Source of the DNA: an uncultured Pseudomonadales bacterium
Lineage (GTDB): Bacteria > Pseudomonadota > Gammaproteobacteria > Pseudomonadales > Cellvibrionaceae
Direction: 5' to 3'
Length of the DNA: 64,000 nt
NCBI GenBank assembly: GCA_947488935.1
Contig: CANLBN010000002.1
Coordinates: forward strand, 186,001-250,000
Under the pieces are notes generated by a model. It saw only the letters and a list, made by a program, of their open reading frames with translations. It made no database searches and was not told where the DNA came from. Positions 19,172 through 28,856 of the stretch are shown here, one piece after another; the stretch's first letter is position 1; every line of letters begins with the position of its first letter. The translations under genes and the position numbers were made by a program.

Positions 19172-20665
19172 ATGAGTCTTGCACTAAAAGACAACCCAAC
19201 TGAAATGATTCCAAAAGTATTAGTCGTCGAAGACGATCCATCCTTGAGAGAAGCATTACAGGATACCTTAACCTTAGCCGATTACCCTTCTATTGGTGCT
19301 GCTAATGTTGAGGCTGCGTTAGAGATCCTTGCCAATCAAAACGACATTGCGATGATTGTCTCCGATGTCAATATGGGAAAATTGAGCGGCCACGACCTGT
19401 TGCGGCAAGTAAAAAGTGACTATGCGCATATCCCCATGTTATTAATTACAGCTTATGCAAGCATTCGTGATTCTGTCGATGCTATTCGCAATGGAGCCAT
19501 TGATTATTTAGTCAAACCGTTTGAGCCAAAGGCTCTGGTTGATATTGTTGCCAAACAGCTCGATGGCCGTGAAGACATTATGAATGATGAGCCCATCGCC
19601 AAATCGGCTAATAGCCAGCAATTATTACAATTGGCGAGTCGTATGGCTCAAACCGATTCGACGGTATTAATTATTGGCGAATCCGGTACAGGTAAAGAAG
19701 TGTTAGCGCGATATATTCACCAAAAATCGCCACGGGTTAAAAAACCATTTATTGCGATTAACTGTGCAGCTATTCCAGAAAACATGTTAGAAGCGATGCT
19801 TTTTGGGTACGAAAAGGGCGCTTATACGGGAGCGTATGCCAGTGCTCCGGGTAAATTTGAACAAGCAAATGGTGGTACTTTATTGCTTGACGAAATATCA
19901 GAAATGGATATGGGTTTACAGGCAAAATTATTACGCGTATTACAAGAAAAAGAAGTTGAGCGCTTAGGTGGCCGAAAAGTTATACCGTTAAATGTGCGTG
20001 TTATCGCAACGTCTAACCGAGATATGCAAACACAAATTAGCGAAGGTAAGTTCAGAGAAGATTTATATTACCGCCTAAGTGTTTTACCTTTGCAGTGGCG
20101 GCCACTACGTGAGCGCAGAGAAGATATATTACCTTTGGCCAGTAGGCTATTACAAAAGCATGCGCTTAAACAAAGCCGTACTGGTATGGCGCTCGATGAA
20201 TCAGCGCAGTTAGCGTTATTTAATTATAGTTGGCCAGGCAATGTTCGTGAGCTAGACAACGTCATGCAGCGGGCTATGATATTACAAACAGGCACGCTAA
20301 TTACCGAAGAGGATCTGGGTCTTGATCTCTTAGCGAGTATGCAGTCGCAGGCGCTATCTGTGACACCGTTTCAAAAAATCAATGACCTAGATGGGGTACG
20401 GGATATAGGCAGTACAGAAATATCGCCGGTCAATTCTGTGGTAGAGCTTTCACGCGAAGGGGGAGCCTTAAACAAACCAACGCAATTGGGGGACGATTTA
20501 AAACAACGCGAATTTGAAATTATTGTCGATACACTCAAAGAGGAGAAAGGCAGCCGAAAAAATACGGCACAGCGCCTAGGTATTAGCCCGAGAACACTAC
20601 GTTACAAGCTTGCTAAAATGCGAGAAATTGGACTTAATTTAGAAGAGGCAATGGATTTAGCGTAA
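19172..20665 (+). CDS. flrC: Sigma-54-dependent flagellar response regulator FlrC/FleR
   Basis: The 497-residue protein has a receiver domain with phosphoacceptor D65 (IVSDVNMG), an AAA+ domain with Walker A GESGTGKE and the sigma-54 contact loop GAYTGA (a Tyr variant of GAFTGA), and a C-terminal Fis-type helix-turn-helix (KNTAQRLGISPRTLRYKLAKM). It activates sigma-54 promoters of basal-body genes, probably including the one at 21412. It starts 72 bases after flrB with AAGGAAGA upstream. Confidence 0.94.
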   Translation: MSLALKDNPTEMIPKVLVVEDDPSLREALQDTLTLADYPSIGAANVEAALEILANQNDIAMIVSDVNMGKLSGHDLLRQVKSDYAHIPMLLITAYASIRDSVDAIRNGAIDYLVKPFEPKALVDIVAKQLDGREDIMNDEPIAKSANSQQLLQLASRMAQTDSTVLIIGESGTGKEVLARYIHQKSPRVKKPFIAINCAAIPENMLEAMLFGYEKGAYTGAYASAPGKFEQANGGTLLLDEISEMDMGLQAKLLRVLQEKEVERLGGRKVIPLNVRVIATSNRDMQTQISEGKFREDLYYRLSVLPLQWRPLRERREDILPLASRLLQKHALKQSRTGMALDESAQLALFNYSWPGNVRELDNVMQRAMILQTGTLITEEDLGLDLLASMQSQALSVTPFQKINDLDGVRDIGSTEISPVNSVVELSREGGALNKPTQLGDDLKQREFEIIVDTLKEEKGSRKNTAQRLGISPRTLRYKLAKMREIGLNLEEAMDLA

Positions 20666-20971
20666 ATATCTTTATAACAATGAGTAATGTGTAATTAAAA
20701 GAGTATAAAAAAATATTATAAAGAGGGTTTTTGTAAAAAATATATAAAATATTTCTTGAATTTTTTTTATAAACTATTAAAAATAAACCCTTAAAATATG
20801 CATAATCTGATGACAATTTGACCGTTTAAAATATAGCTATTTATTAATAATTTTGTCATCTTAATTTTATAAAATAGCGTAAATTTAATGGTGTAGAGCG
20901 ATTAGCTAATAGAGCTTAAAAAGATTTGATAATAACTTGTTTAATGACTTTTTGATCTTTAAGGAGTGACT
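20666..20971. other. AT-rich intergenic region after flrC
   Basis: About 300 very AT-rich bases without a gene. A widely spaced AGGGTTT/AAACCCT inverted repeat is present, but it is not a convincing terminator. Confidence 0.4.
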
Positions 20972-21181
20972 ATGAGTAATTTAACATCTTCTTCAACATC
21001 AATGTCCGATGAGGAGTTTTTAGGGTTCGACGAGGATTTTTCTAATATTGGTCCTGATGCCACGGCGGATAGCATTGCAGCATCTCATACCCCTTTTATA
21101 GACGCACGTAGGCGTTTAGAGTCAATGTTAGAGGAAAAGAACCTAGAGAAAGACATCAAGGAATTTGATTTCGATTTCTGA
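20972..21181 (+). CDS. Small acidic protein resembling the PA3496 family
   Basis: The 69-residue protein starts at ATG 20972, five bases after a perfect AAGGAG. The N-terminal half is acidic (MSDEEFLGFDEDF) and the C-terminal half has DARRRLESMLEEKNLEKDIKEFDFDF, a charged helix ending in repeated Asp-Phe. This ending resembles small proteins of Pseudomonas grouped as the PA3496 family (putative envelope integrity). The match is from memory of the C-terminal pattern only. No membrane segment or signal peptide is visible. Confidence 0.55.
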   Translation: MSNLTSSSTSMSDEEFLGFDEDFSNIGPDATADSIAASHTPFIDARRRLESMLEEKNLEKDIKEFDFDF

Positions 21182-21411
21182 TCAAAGCGGCTAAGTATTC
21201 GTTATTAATACAGCACTTTTAAGTTAGGGTGTTGTCAATCTGCTAACGGCTATTATTGTTTAAGATAGTAGCCTTTGCAGCCTTTTATATTTTTCTCCTT
21301 CAACTTTCCCTTAACTCTTTTTGGGAATAAGTTTCCTTTTGCAGTATTCCTTTTTATTTATTTCCCCATTTCTATTTGCTACTTCCCACTTTATTTTAGA
21401 TATGTCAAAAA

Positions 21412-21428
21412 TTGGCCTAGTTTGTGCT
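21412..21428 (+). promoter_or_regulatory. Sigma-54 promoter of the fliE operon
   Basis: TTGGCCTAGTTTGTGCT has GG (21414-21415) and GC (21426-21427) with the required 10-base spacing. It lies about 96 bases upstream of the fliE ATG. Its -12 side (TGTGC) is weaker than the flrB promoter. Confidence 0.7.
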
Positions 21429-21523
21429 ATTTAACTCTTTGTAAATAAAAAATTCTAATTTAAGCCAAAATATTGTCATCTCATACATCAATGTAGAGGC
21501 AAAAGTGGCTAAGAGGAAATACC

Positions 21524-21889
21524 ATGATTTCTGACAGAATGGATGTAAACCGCGTATTACTTGAGATGCGCTCACTTAAAGCACAAACACAAGCGTTTAG
21601 TCCTGTTCAAGGGACCGATATTCAGCCAACAAATGGTCGCTCACCACTACAACCTGTTAACCAAGCGCCAAGTTTTAGTCAGATAATGGAGCAGGGCGTT
21701 AATTCTGTAAATAGTTTACAAAAAGCATCCGGTGCGATGGCGACAGCTTTTGAGCAAGGGCAAAGCGGCGTTGATATTACCGACGTTATGATCGCTTCAC
21801 AAAAATCCAGTGTTGCCTTTCAAAGTATGTTGCAGGTCCGAAACCGAGTAGTTGAGTCTTATCGCGACATTATGAACATGCCTGTATAA
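21524..21889 (+). CDS. fliE: Flagellar hook-basal body protein FliE
   Basis: FliE links the MS ring to the proximal rod. The 121-residue length and the C-terminal motif DVMIASQKSSVAFQSMLQVRNRVVESYRDIMNMPV are diagnostic. It starts the fliEFGHIJ operon behind a sigma-54 promoter, with AAGAGGAAA upstream of the ATG. Confidence 0.95.
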   Translation: MISDRMDVNRVLLEMRSLKAQTQAFSPVQGTDIQPTNGRSPLQPVNQAPSFSQIMEQGVNSVNSLQKASGAMATAFEQGQSGVDITDVMIASQKSSVAFQSMLQVRNRVVESYRDIMNMPV

Positions 21890-21978
21890 GTTATTTCGTA
21901 CTGTCATTGCGCTAAATATAAAACCCAAGATACACATGATAAACGACAGCCAACACAACAATTAAGAAGAGCAAAAAC

Positions 21979-23682
21979 ATGAGTGCAGCAAGTACTATGG
22001 CCGATGATGTAGCATCGGATTCTGTCAAAAAAGATCGCTCTACCAGTGACCTTGTCGAAGGCTTTAATAATCTTAATTTATTGAGGCAAGCGGGTTTAAT
22101 GGTCGCCCTAGCGGCCAGTGTCGCCATTGGTTTTGCTGTGGTGTTATGGACCATGGGCGAGGATTATCGCCCACTTTATGCGGGCCTTGATCGACTTGAC
22201 TCAAGCGAAGTTATCGAAATATTAGAGACCAATAATATTCAGTTTAAGGTAGATACGCGCTCGGGTACTCTATTAGTTGCAGCAGATGAAATTCATAAAG
22301 CGCGTATGAAGTTATCCGCACTTGGCCTACCAGGGGATTCATCGCAAGGGTTTGAATTACTCGACAAAGAACAGCCCTTAGGTACTAGCCAATTTATGGA
22401 GACCGCACGTTACCGTCGTAGCCTAGAGGGCGAGCTTGCACGTACCATTAAAAGCATGAACAGCATACGTGGCGCACGCGTTCACTTGGCCATTCCTAAG
22501 GCCTCTGTATTTGTACGTGATGCACGCGAACCAAGAGCCTCTGTCTTTTTAGAATTATACCCAGGACGCGGAATTAAAGGAGATCAAGTTCGGGCAATAT
22601 CTAATCTTGTGGCTTCAAGTATTACAGAACTACAGCTCTCTAATGTGACTGTTGTTGATCAAAAAGGTAATCTACTTTCAACAGGTGATGAAGACCCTAA
22701 AATTGCTAAAGCGCTACAGGAGCTTGAATATTCCAGCCAAATAGAAGACTCTATTAACAATCGCGTGCGCAGCATACTTGACCCAATTATAGGTATAGAT
22801 CGCTATAGAGCCGAAGTCGCTGCCGATGTTGATTTTAGTGAGGTCGAGCAAGCCGAAGAGATGTTTAACCCAGATTTGCCGGCCATGAGAAGCGAGCAAA
22901 CACTCGATGAGCAGCGCTCAGGCTCGGGTATTGCTGGTATTCCAGGGGCTTTAACCAACCAGCCTCCAGGTAATGCAGAGGCTCCAGAGCAAGCTTTAGC
23001 ACAAAATGGTGAGGCCGCACCTGCGCCACCGTCTAACACACGTAGCCAAGCAACACGTAACTTTGAGCTAGACCGCACCGTTAGCTATACCAAACAGCAA
23101 GTGGGGCAGGTTCGTCGACTAACCGTCGCTGTCGTTATTGATGACAAAATGGTCACAAACCCAGAAACGAGAGAAGTAACTTACGAAACCTGGAGCGAGA
23201 ACGAACTAGAGCGCCTTGCGATTTTAGTCAGAAATGCAGTGGGCTTTTCAGCGGCAAGGGGTGATAGCGTCAATATCATTAACACGCCATTTCTCGATAC
23301 AACCGACGATATACTCAGTGAAGAGATTCCATTCTGGCAGGAGCCATGGTTAGTGTCACTGGTTAAACCCTTTGCTGGTGTATTAGTGGTATTGGTTATC
23401 TTTTTAGGCCTATTGCGCCCCATCCTTAAAACACTCGCAAGTACTGGCTCACAAGCCAAAGAAGACGAAGAGGCCAAACAATTAGCTGCACTGGAGGCAT
23501 CGGGTCTTGGTTCATTTGATGAGCTGTCGGACGAGACAGTAACACTACACGGTGGAGAAGCATTGGCCTTACCAGGGCCTGAGGAAAGCTACGAACATAT
23601 GCTCAATAGTATTAAAGGGCTAGTTGCCGAGGACCCAGGTCGAGTATCACAAGTGATTAAACGATGGATTAATGAAGAATGA
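21979..23682 (+). CDS. fliF: Flagellar M-ring protein FliF
   Basis: FliF builds the MS ring in the inner membrane. The 567-residue protein has two membrane helices (about 38-60 and 457-478), the YscJ-like ring-building region (YRPLYAGLDRLDSSEVIEIL... and RGARVHLAIPKASVF), a low-complexity periplasmic segment rich in Ala/Pro/Gln (about 315-345), and a C-terminal tail that binds FliG. It overlaps fliG by four bases (ATGA). Confidence 0.97.
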   Translation: MSAASTMADDVASDSVKKDRSTSDLVEGFNNLNLLRQAGLMVALAASVAIGFAVVLWTMGEDYRPLYAGLDRLDSSEVIEILETNNIQFKVDTRSGTLLVAADEIHKARMKLSALGLPGDSSQGFELLDKEQPLGTSQFMETARYRRSLEGELARTIKSMNSIRGARVHLAIPKASVFVRDAREPRASVFLELYPGRGIKGDQVRAISNLVASSITELQLSNVTVVDQKGNLLSTGDEDPKIAKALQELEYSSQIEDSINNRVRSILDPIIGIDRYRAEVAADVDFSEVEQAEEMFNPDLPAMRSEQTLDEQRSGSGIAGIPGALTNQPPGNAEAPEQALAQNGEAAPAPPSNTRSQATRNFELDRTVSYTKQQVGQVRRLTVAVVIDDKMVTNPETREVTYETWSENELERLAILVRNAVGFSAARGDSVNIINTPFLDTTDDILSEEIPFWQEPWLVSLVKPFAGVLVVLVIFLGLLRPILKTLASTGSQAKEDEEAKQLAALEASGLGSFDELSDETVTLHGGEALALPGPEESYEHMLNSIKGLVAEDPGRVSQVIKRWINEE

Positions 23683-24689
23683 GTGAAGGTACAGCGTTAG
23701 CTATTCCACCCGTAGAGCAAGCAGCAATATTGTTACTCACACTAGGTGAGGCCGATGCTGCCGAAGTACTCAAACATATGGGGCCCAAAGAAGTACAGCG
23801 TGTGGGTGCCGCAATGAGTAAATTATCCAATATCGAGCAGGAACAAGTGCACGGTGTTATGGGTAACTTTATGGAGCAAGTGCGCACGTTAACAGGCTTG
23901 GGTGTCGGGGCTGATAATTATATTCGCAACATGTTAGTCAGTGCCCTCGGCGAAGATAAAGCCCACGGGTTAATTGACCGTATTTTATTAGGTGGAAACA
24001 CGACAGGCTTAGATACGCTTAAATGGATGGAGCCACGCTCCGTTGCCGATATCATTCGTAACGAACACCCACAAATTCAAGCCATTGTGATTGCCTACTT
24101 AGACTCGGATCAAGCGGCAGAGATTATGGGGTACTTTAGTGATAACGTGAGGCTCGACATTATGATGCGCGTATCCTCACTGGATACAGTACAACCTAGC
24201 GCGTTACAAGAACTTAACGATATTCTTGAAAAACAATTTGCAGGTAATGCGGGTTCACAAACAACAACAATGGGTGGTTACAAATGTGCTGCCGAAATTG
24301 TCAATAACCTCGATAGTAGCGTTGCAGGTGAACTACTCGAAGCCATTAAAGAAATGGACGAAGAAACCGGCACACAAATTCAAGACCTTATGTTTGTATT
24401 TGACAACCTTCGTGATGTTGACGACCGTGGTATACAGGCACTACTGCGTGAGGTGTCTTCTGAGCTGTTGATTGTTGCACTTAAAGGTGCTGAGAGCGAT
24501 CTTCAAGAAAAAATATTCTCGAATATGTCTAGCCGCGCAGCGGAACTACTGCGTGATGATCTAGAGGCAAAAGGCCCTGTTAAATTATCGGAAGTTGAGG
24601 GTGCGCAAAAAGAAATTCTTATTATTGCGCGGCGTATGGCCGATGCCGGCGAAATTATTCTTGGGGGTAGCGGTGAGCAAATGCTGTAA
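23679..24689 (+). CDS. fliG: Flagellar motor switch protein FliG
   Basis: FliG is the rotor protein that interacts with the stator and with FliF. The 336-residue protein has the N-terminal FliF-binding domain, the middle EHPQ motif (RNEHPQIQAIVIAYL) and the C-terminal torque helix LMFVFDNLRDVDDRGIQALLREV with its charged residues. Start overlaps the fliF stop, so translation is coupled. Confidence 0.97.
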   Translation: MSEGTALAIPPVEQAAILLLTLGEADAAEVLKHMGPKEVQRVGAAMSKLSNIEQEQVHGVMGNFMEQVRTLTGLGVGADNYIRNMLVSALGEDKAHGLIDRILLGGNTTGLDTLKWMEPRSVADIIRNEHPQIQAIVIAYLDSDQAAEIMGYFSDNVRLDIMMRVSSLDTVQPSALQELNDILEKQFAGNAGSQTTTMGGYKCAAEIVNNLDSSVAGELLEAIKEMDEETGTQIQDLMFVFDNLRDVDDRGIQALLREVSSELLIVALKGAESDLQEKIFSNMSSRAAELLRDDLEAKGPVKLSEVEGAQKEILIIARRMADAGEIILGGSGEQML

Positions 24690-24742
24690 AATTTTACCAG
24701 TATTTATTCTCACGCTAACCATTCACTAGTGATATCAAATTG

Positions 24743-25867
24743 ATGACATCAGAACCAACAGATCCAATAACAGAAGCAACCAAGCAGGTAGACTCACAAG
24801 ACTACCAAAGCTGGTCACTGCCTCATGTAACGTCTGATCGATTAATGTCCTCCGTCGAAAAAGAAGCACGCGCGCGAAAAAAACAACGGTTTAGAAAAAA
24901 CAAAGAACCCAGAAAAACAGGCCCTGTTGATGAGGCCGCTGGTGAATCTATTGAAGTCGTTGAGACGATAGAAGAAACCTTTAAGCCACTTACAGCCGAC
25001 CAACTACGTGAAATTACAGAGGCCGCCGAAAAAGAAGGCTTTGAGGCAGGTTACAAAAAAGGTCTCGACGTTGGCCAAGAAGAGGGCGAAGAAAAAGGCT
25101 ATCAGACGGGGCTAGATAAAGCCGACGAAAAAGTAGTAGAGCGTTGTGAGCGTGTAGAACACATTATTGAAGCGCTATTAATTCCGCTACAAAGCGAGCG
25201 TAAAAAGTTAGAGATAATTATGGTTGATATGATTGGCCAGCTAACCCAAGCAGTAGTACTGCGTGAGCTTGAGCTCGATAGCTCGCAAATAATTAAACTT
25301 GTCGATGAGGCAATTAATTCAGTGCCAACGGGCAGTGATAAATTCTCACTGTATTTAAACCCCAAAGATATTACCTTAGTTGAGTCTCATCTTAAGGATC
25401 AGTCAGAAAAGCAATTCAATTATTATACCGACGATAATTTATTACCTGGTGGTTGTCGACTAGAGACAAAAAACACAATAGTAAGCCACACAGTAGAGCA
25501 GCGCCTTAAAAAAGTCATCGATGATTTTATTAACAAACGTGCTGTAGCAAGTGATGAAAAAATTGTGGATGTTGCCAATAATTTAGATAATGTAAAAGAA
25601 AACGCTATAACAGATATACCCGAAGAATCCGTTGATGAAACAGATACAGCTGTGGCTGAGGCTTCTACACAAAACTACCCAACAGATACAGCCCCCTCAG
25701 GTTTAGATAACGTAAAGCCAGATACACAGGATATCGATAAAAAAGCAGAGTCAGACACTGTCGGTACGCAAGCATCTACTACGAGTACAGAGGAACAAAA
25801 CCCCCAAGAACAACCAGAAGAGAATACGACTAAATTACCAGAGGGTGACGATAATGCCGCACTCTAG
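24743..25867 (+). CDS. fliH: Flagellar assembly protein FliH with a long acidic C-terminal tail
   Basis: FliH binds and restrains the export ATPase FliI. The protein has 374 residues from the ATG at 24743 (a TTG lies three bases earlier). The central part is typical: a Gly-repeat helix (AEKEGFEAGYKKGLDVGQEEGEEKGY as GxxxG-like steps, about 94-125) and the C-terminal FliH domain up to about residue 265. After that come about 105 residues rich in Asp, Glu, Thr, Asn and Gln with no domain, which makes the protein much longer than the usual 230-270. It overlaps fliI by 14 bases. Confidence 0.88.
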   Translation: MTSEPTDPITEATKQVDSQDYQSWSLPHVTSDRLMSSVEKEARARKKQRFRKNKEPRKTGPVDEAAGESIEVVETIEETFKPLTADQLREITEAAEKEGFEAGYKKGLDVGQEEGEEKGYQTGLDKADEKVVERCERVEHIIEALLIPLQSERKKLEIIMVDMIGQLTQAVVLRELELDSSQIIKLVDEAINSVPTGSDKFSLYLNPKDITLVESHLKDQSEKQFNYYTDDNLLPGGCRLETKNTIVSHTVEQRLKKVIDDFINKRAVASDEKIVDVANNLDNVKENAITDIPEESVDETDTAVAEASTQNYPTDTAPSGLDNVKPDTQDIDKKAESDTVGTQASTTSTEEQNPQEQPEENTTKLPEGDDNAAL

Positions 25868-27254
25868 CCCTTCAATTGTGGAGTCGTTGCTATCGTATTA
25901 TCCTGCGCCCAAACGAGAACAAGTACCTATTATAGAGGGCCGGTTAACACGTGTCGTTGGTTTAACCATGGAGGCCGTTGGCTTGCAAGTCTCTATTGGT
26001 TGTGAGTGCGATGTAATCACACAAGATGGGCGCAGGCTTGAGGCAGAAGTTGTTGGCTTTAGCGAAGAAAAAGTCTTTTTAATGCCCATAAAAGCGATTC
26101 ATGGCATACAGCCTGGTGCACGAGTTATACCGAAAGACAGCCATCAAAATGTCGTTATAAATGAAAAGTTATTGGGCCGTGTACTCAATGGCCTTGGTCA
26201 ACCACTTGATAACTTAGGCGAAATCAGTGGCGATGAAAAATCGCATCCGAGCCAATTGATCAACCCTTTAGATCGGGCACCCATAACAGAGCCACTCGAT
26301 GTTGGCATACGCGCCATTAATAGTTTATTAACCGTCGGTAAAGGGCAGCGATTAGGCCTGTTTGCCGGTAGTGGCGTCGGTAAAAGTGTATTGCTGGGCA
26401 TGATGACACGTTTTACAACAGCAGATATTGTTGTTGTTGGTTTAATTGGTGAGCGTGGCCGAGAAGTACAGGAATTTATTCAGCATTCATTGGGAAAAGA
26501 GGGCCTTAAAAAAGCTGTTGTCGTTGCATCGCCCGCAGACGATAGCCCTTTAATGCGCCTACGTGCCTCGGAGCTTGCCAGCCAGGTAGCCGAGCATTTT
26601 CGTGACCAAGGTAAAAGCGTATTACTACTTATGGACTCACTGACACGTTATGCACAAGCACAGCGGGAAATCTCTTTAGCCATTGGTGAGCCACCGGCAA
26701 CTAAGGGGTATCCGCCATCGGTATTTGCCAAAATACCGCAACTGGTTGAACGTGCGGGTAACGGTAAATCGGGTGGTGGCTCCATCACTGCATTTTATAC
26801 CGTCTTAACCGAAGGCGATGACCTGCAAGACCCCGTTGCAGACTCAGCACGAGCAATACTCGACGGCCATATTGTACTCTCGCGTAAACTAGCTGAGCAG
26901 GGTGTATACCCAGCCATAGATGTCGAAATGTCGATCAGCCGGGTAATGACCAATATTCTCGAGACCGACGACATAAAATTAACTCAACGCTTTAAGCAGT
27001 TTTTGGCACTTTACAAAAAAAATCGCGACCTCGTGAGTATCGGGGCCTATGTACGAGGCAACGATGCCGAAACAGATATGGCACTGGATTACTTTCCTGT
27101 ACTACAACAATTTATACAGCAAAACATTAATGAAAGTGTCGATTACACTAAAAGCCGAGAAGATTTAACGGCCCTTATGGCCCCCAGTTTTCAAACGAAC
27201 ACCCATCAAGCACAAGCATTTGGCCAGCCAAAAAATACGAGCCAAAGAATGTAG
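25854..27254 (+). CDS. fliI: Flagellum-specific ATPase FliI
   Basis: FliI is the ATPase of the flagellar type III export apparatus, related to F1-beta. It has Walker A GLFAGSGVGKSVLL, Walker B LLLMDSLTRYAQAQREI and the family block PPATKGYPPSVFAKIPQLVERAGN. I prefer the ATG at 25854 with GAGG upstream over the GTG at 25845; either way the start lies within the end of fliH. Length about 466 residues is normal. Confidence 0.97.
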   Translation: MPHSSPSIVESLLSYYPAPKREQVPIIEGRLTRVVGLTMEAVGLQVSIGCECDVITQDGRRLEAEVVGFSEEKVFLMPIKAIHGIQPGARVIPKDSHQNVVINEKLLGRVLNGLGQPLDNLGEISGDEKSHPSQLINPLDRAPITEPLDVGIRAINSLLTVGKGQRLGLFAGSGVGKSVLLGMMTRFTTADIVVVGLIGERGREVQEFIQHSLGKEGLKKAVVVASPADDSPLMRLRASELASQVAEHFRDQGKSVLLLMDSLTRYAQAQREISLAIGEPPATKGYPPSVFAKIPQLVERAGNGKSGGGSITAFYTVLTEGDDLQDPVADSARAILDGHIVLSRKLAEQGVYPAIDVEMSISRVMTNILETDDIKLTQRFKQFLALYKKNRDLVSIGAYVRGNDAETDMALDYFPVLQQFIQQNINESVDYTKSREDLTALMAPSFQTNTHQAQAFGQPKNTSQRM

Positions 27255-27288
27255 CCATTAAATTTATTGGTTTTTAAGGATTAATACC

Positions 27289-27714
27289 GTGGAAAATAAA
27301 CAATTACAACTTGTCAAAAACCAAGCAGAAGAAAAACAAAAAAAACTGGCTAAACATTTTGAGCACGCAATGAACTTTGTACAAAATGAACGCAATCAGC
27401 TAGAGCAGGTGCAAAACTACGAACAGGATTACCTGAAAAAAATTAAAAATGAAGAAAGAAGTTGGAGCGCAGAAACCACACAGCGCTATCGCCAATTTTG
27501 CCATCAATTAGCACAAACGATTACGGGGCAAAAAATAAAGCTCGCAGAAGCCGAGGATAAACTCGACCAAATGCGCAAACATTTGTGGGGCCAACAACAG
27601 CGTGTTAATGTACTCAACGACCTTATCGAGCGTGGCGAGAAAGAACATACACAACAGCAAGATAAAATCCTGCAAAAAGAGCTGGATGAGTTTGCGCTGA
27701 GGCAGTATCGATAG
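27289..27714 (+). CDS. fliJ: Flagellar export protein FliJ
   Basis: The 141-residue protein is almost entirely coiled coil and rich in Gln, Lys and Glu, as FliJ is; FliJ is the export chaperone that sits inside the FliI ring. The start is GTG with AAGGA upstream. It closes the fliEFGHIJ block. In many relatives fliK and fliLMNOPQR follow; here the next thing is the broken integron integrase on the other strand. Confidence 0.88.
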   Translation: MENKQLQLVKNQAEEKQKKLAKHFEHAMNFVQNERNQLEQVQNYEQDYLKKIKNEERSWSAETTQRYRQFCHQLAQTITGQKIKLAEAEDKLDQMRKHLWGQQQRVNVLNDLIERGEKEHTQQQDKILQKELDEFALRQYR

Positions 27715-27740
27715 ATTAATCGTAAAACTCTGATTAATCT
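27713..27740. terminator. Possible bidirectional hairpin between fliJ and the integrase
   Basis: AGATTAATC (27713-27721) and GATTAATCT (27732-27740) form a perfect 9-bp inverted repeat that spans the stop codons of both converging genes. There is no T-run, so termination is only a possibility. Confidence 0.4.
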
Positions 27741-28787
27741 AGAGGACTGATTACCCCTAAGCCACCACGATTAATAACATGAGTGTACGATGTATAAGGA
27801 AATACAAGTGTCGCGGGAAACAGGACGTTGTGAGCGACAATTTCCGTCGTTGCTACATCAGCATGCCCAAGCAATTGCTGAATAGTTCTAATGTCATAAC
27901 CTTTTTCAAGTAAGCGCGTTGCAAAAGAGTGTCTAAAAAGTATGGCAATTGCATTGCTTATAAATGCCCGCGTTTACTATCGCATGTTTAACAGATTTTT
28001 GTATATAGCGCTGATGCCTGTGGTGTCGTTTGGTTTTACCATCACGTGGATCAATGGCAAGAGCAGAGGATGGAAATAAAAATTGCCACTCAAAACTATG
28101 CGCAGCGGAGGGATACTTTTTAGCAAGGGCATAAGGTAAGTGAACTACTCCAAAACCTTTAGATAGATCTTTTACATGGATTGCGTGGACATGTGCAATG
28201 TGATTTTTTAAATCACCAATAAACGAAGAGGGCAGCAAAGTAACGCGATCTTTATTTCCCTTTCCACTTCTAACAATAATTTGATTCATATCAAAATCAA
28301 TATCTTTAATACGTAACCGTAGACACTCCGATACTCGCAACCCTGAGCCATACATCAAACCCGCCATGAGATACTGATCCCCAGTAAGTGATTGAATAAT
28401 ATCTGTTGCTTCGGCATGGCTGAAAACTACAGGTATCCTCCGTTTAGCTTTAGCCCTAGTAAAATGCAGGTCACCAACGTCTAAATTAAAAAACTGCTTA
28501 TATAAAAAGATTAATGCATTTAACGCTGTTGCCTGTGTGCTGGGAGAGGTGTACGCACCAACAGCTAACATTGTTAAAAAAGGGTCTATCCCTAAAACCC
28601 CCACCTCTTTAGGGTGCTTTTTCTTATGGAAGTAAATATAGCGTTTAATCCAGTAGATATACGTTTTTTCAGTGGCCCAACTCTTATGCTGGCGACGAAT
28701 TAAAGTACGAACTTGGTCTAATAATTTTGTAGGGTTTGGCGGGATAGATTTAGGAACGCCTTCCATAGTAATGTTTTGATTTGGCAT
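27734..28787 (-). pseudogene. intI: Integron integrase (IntI), frameshifted and carrying a 51-bp insertion
   Basis: This is a tyrosine recombinase with the IntI-specific extra segment (KKYPSAAHSFEWQFLFPS, about 220-240). It would recombine attC cassettes with attI. Box I Arg is present (GSGLRVSECLRLR). The frame stops at 27933 right after CHTF. An extra base in the A5 run at 27935-27939 explains this, because the next frame continues [26 protein letters not shown], then YTHVINRGG and a normal end at 27734. The frame change removes the second Arg, the box II His and the Tyr nucleophile. Bases 27788-27838 are 51 extra bases just before the YTH codons compared with the family. The start has a LexA box upstream. 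A sequencing error could explain the shift but not the insertion. Confidence 0.9.
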
Positions 28788-28808
28788 AATTCTCTCCTTG
28801 AAAATAAG

Positions 28809-28824
28809 CTGTGCTTACATACAG
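28809..28824 (-). promoter_or_regulatory. LexA (SOS) box upstream of intI
   Basis: CTGTGCTTACATACAG fits the CTGT-N8-ACAG consensus exactly. It lies 22 bases upstream of the integrase start codon. LexA control of integron integrases is well established in Vibrio and class 1 integrons. Confidence 0.75.
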
Positions 28825-28856
28825 TATCTTCCTGTAAGTTTGAATAAGCAAGCCTA

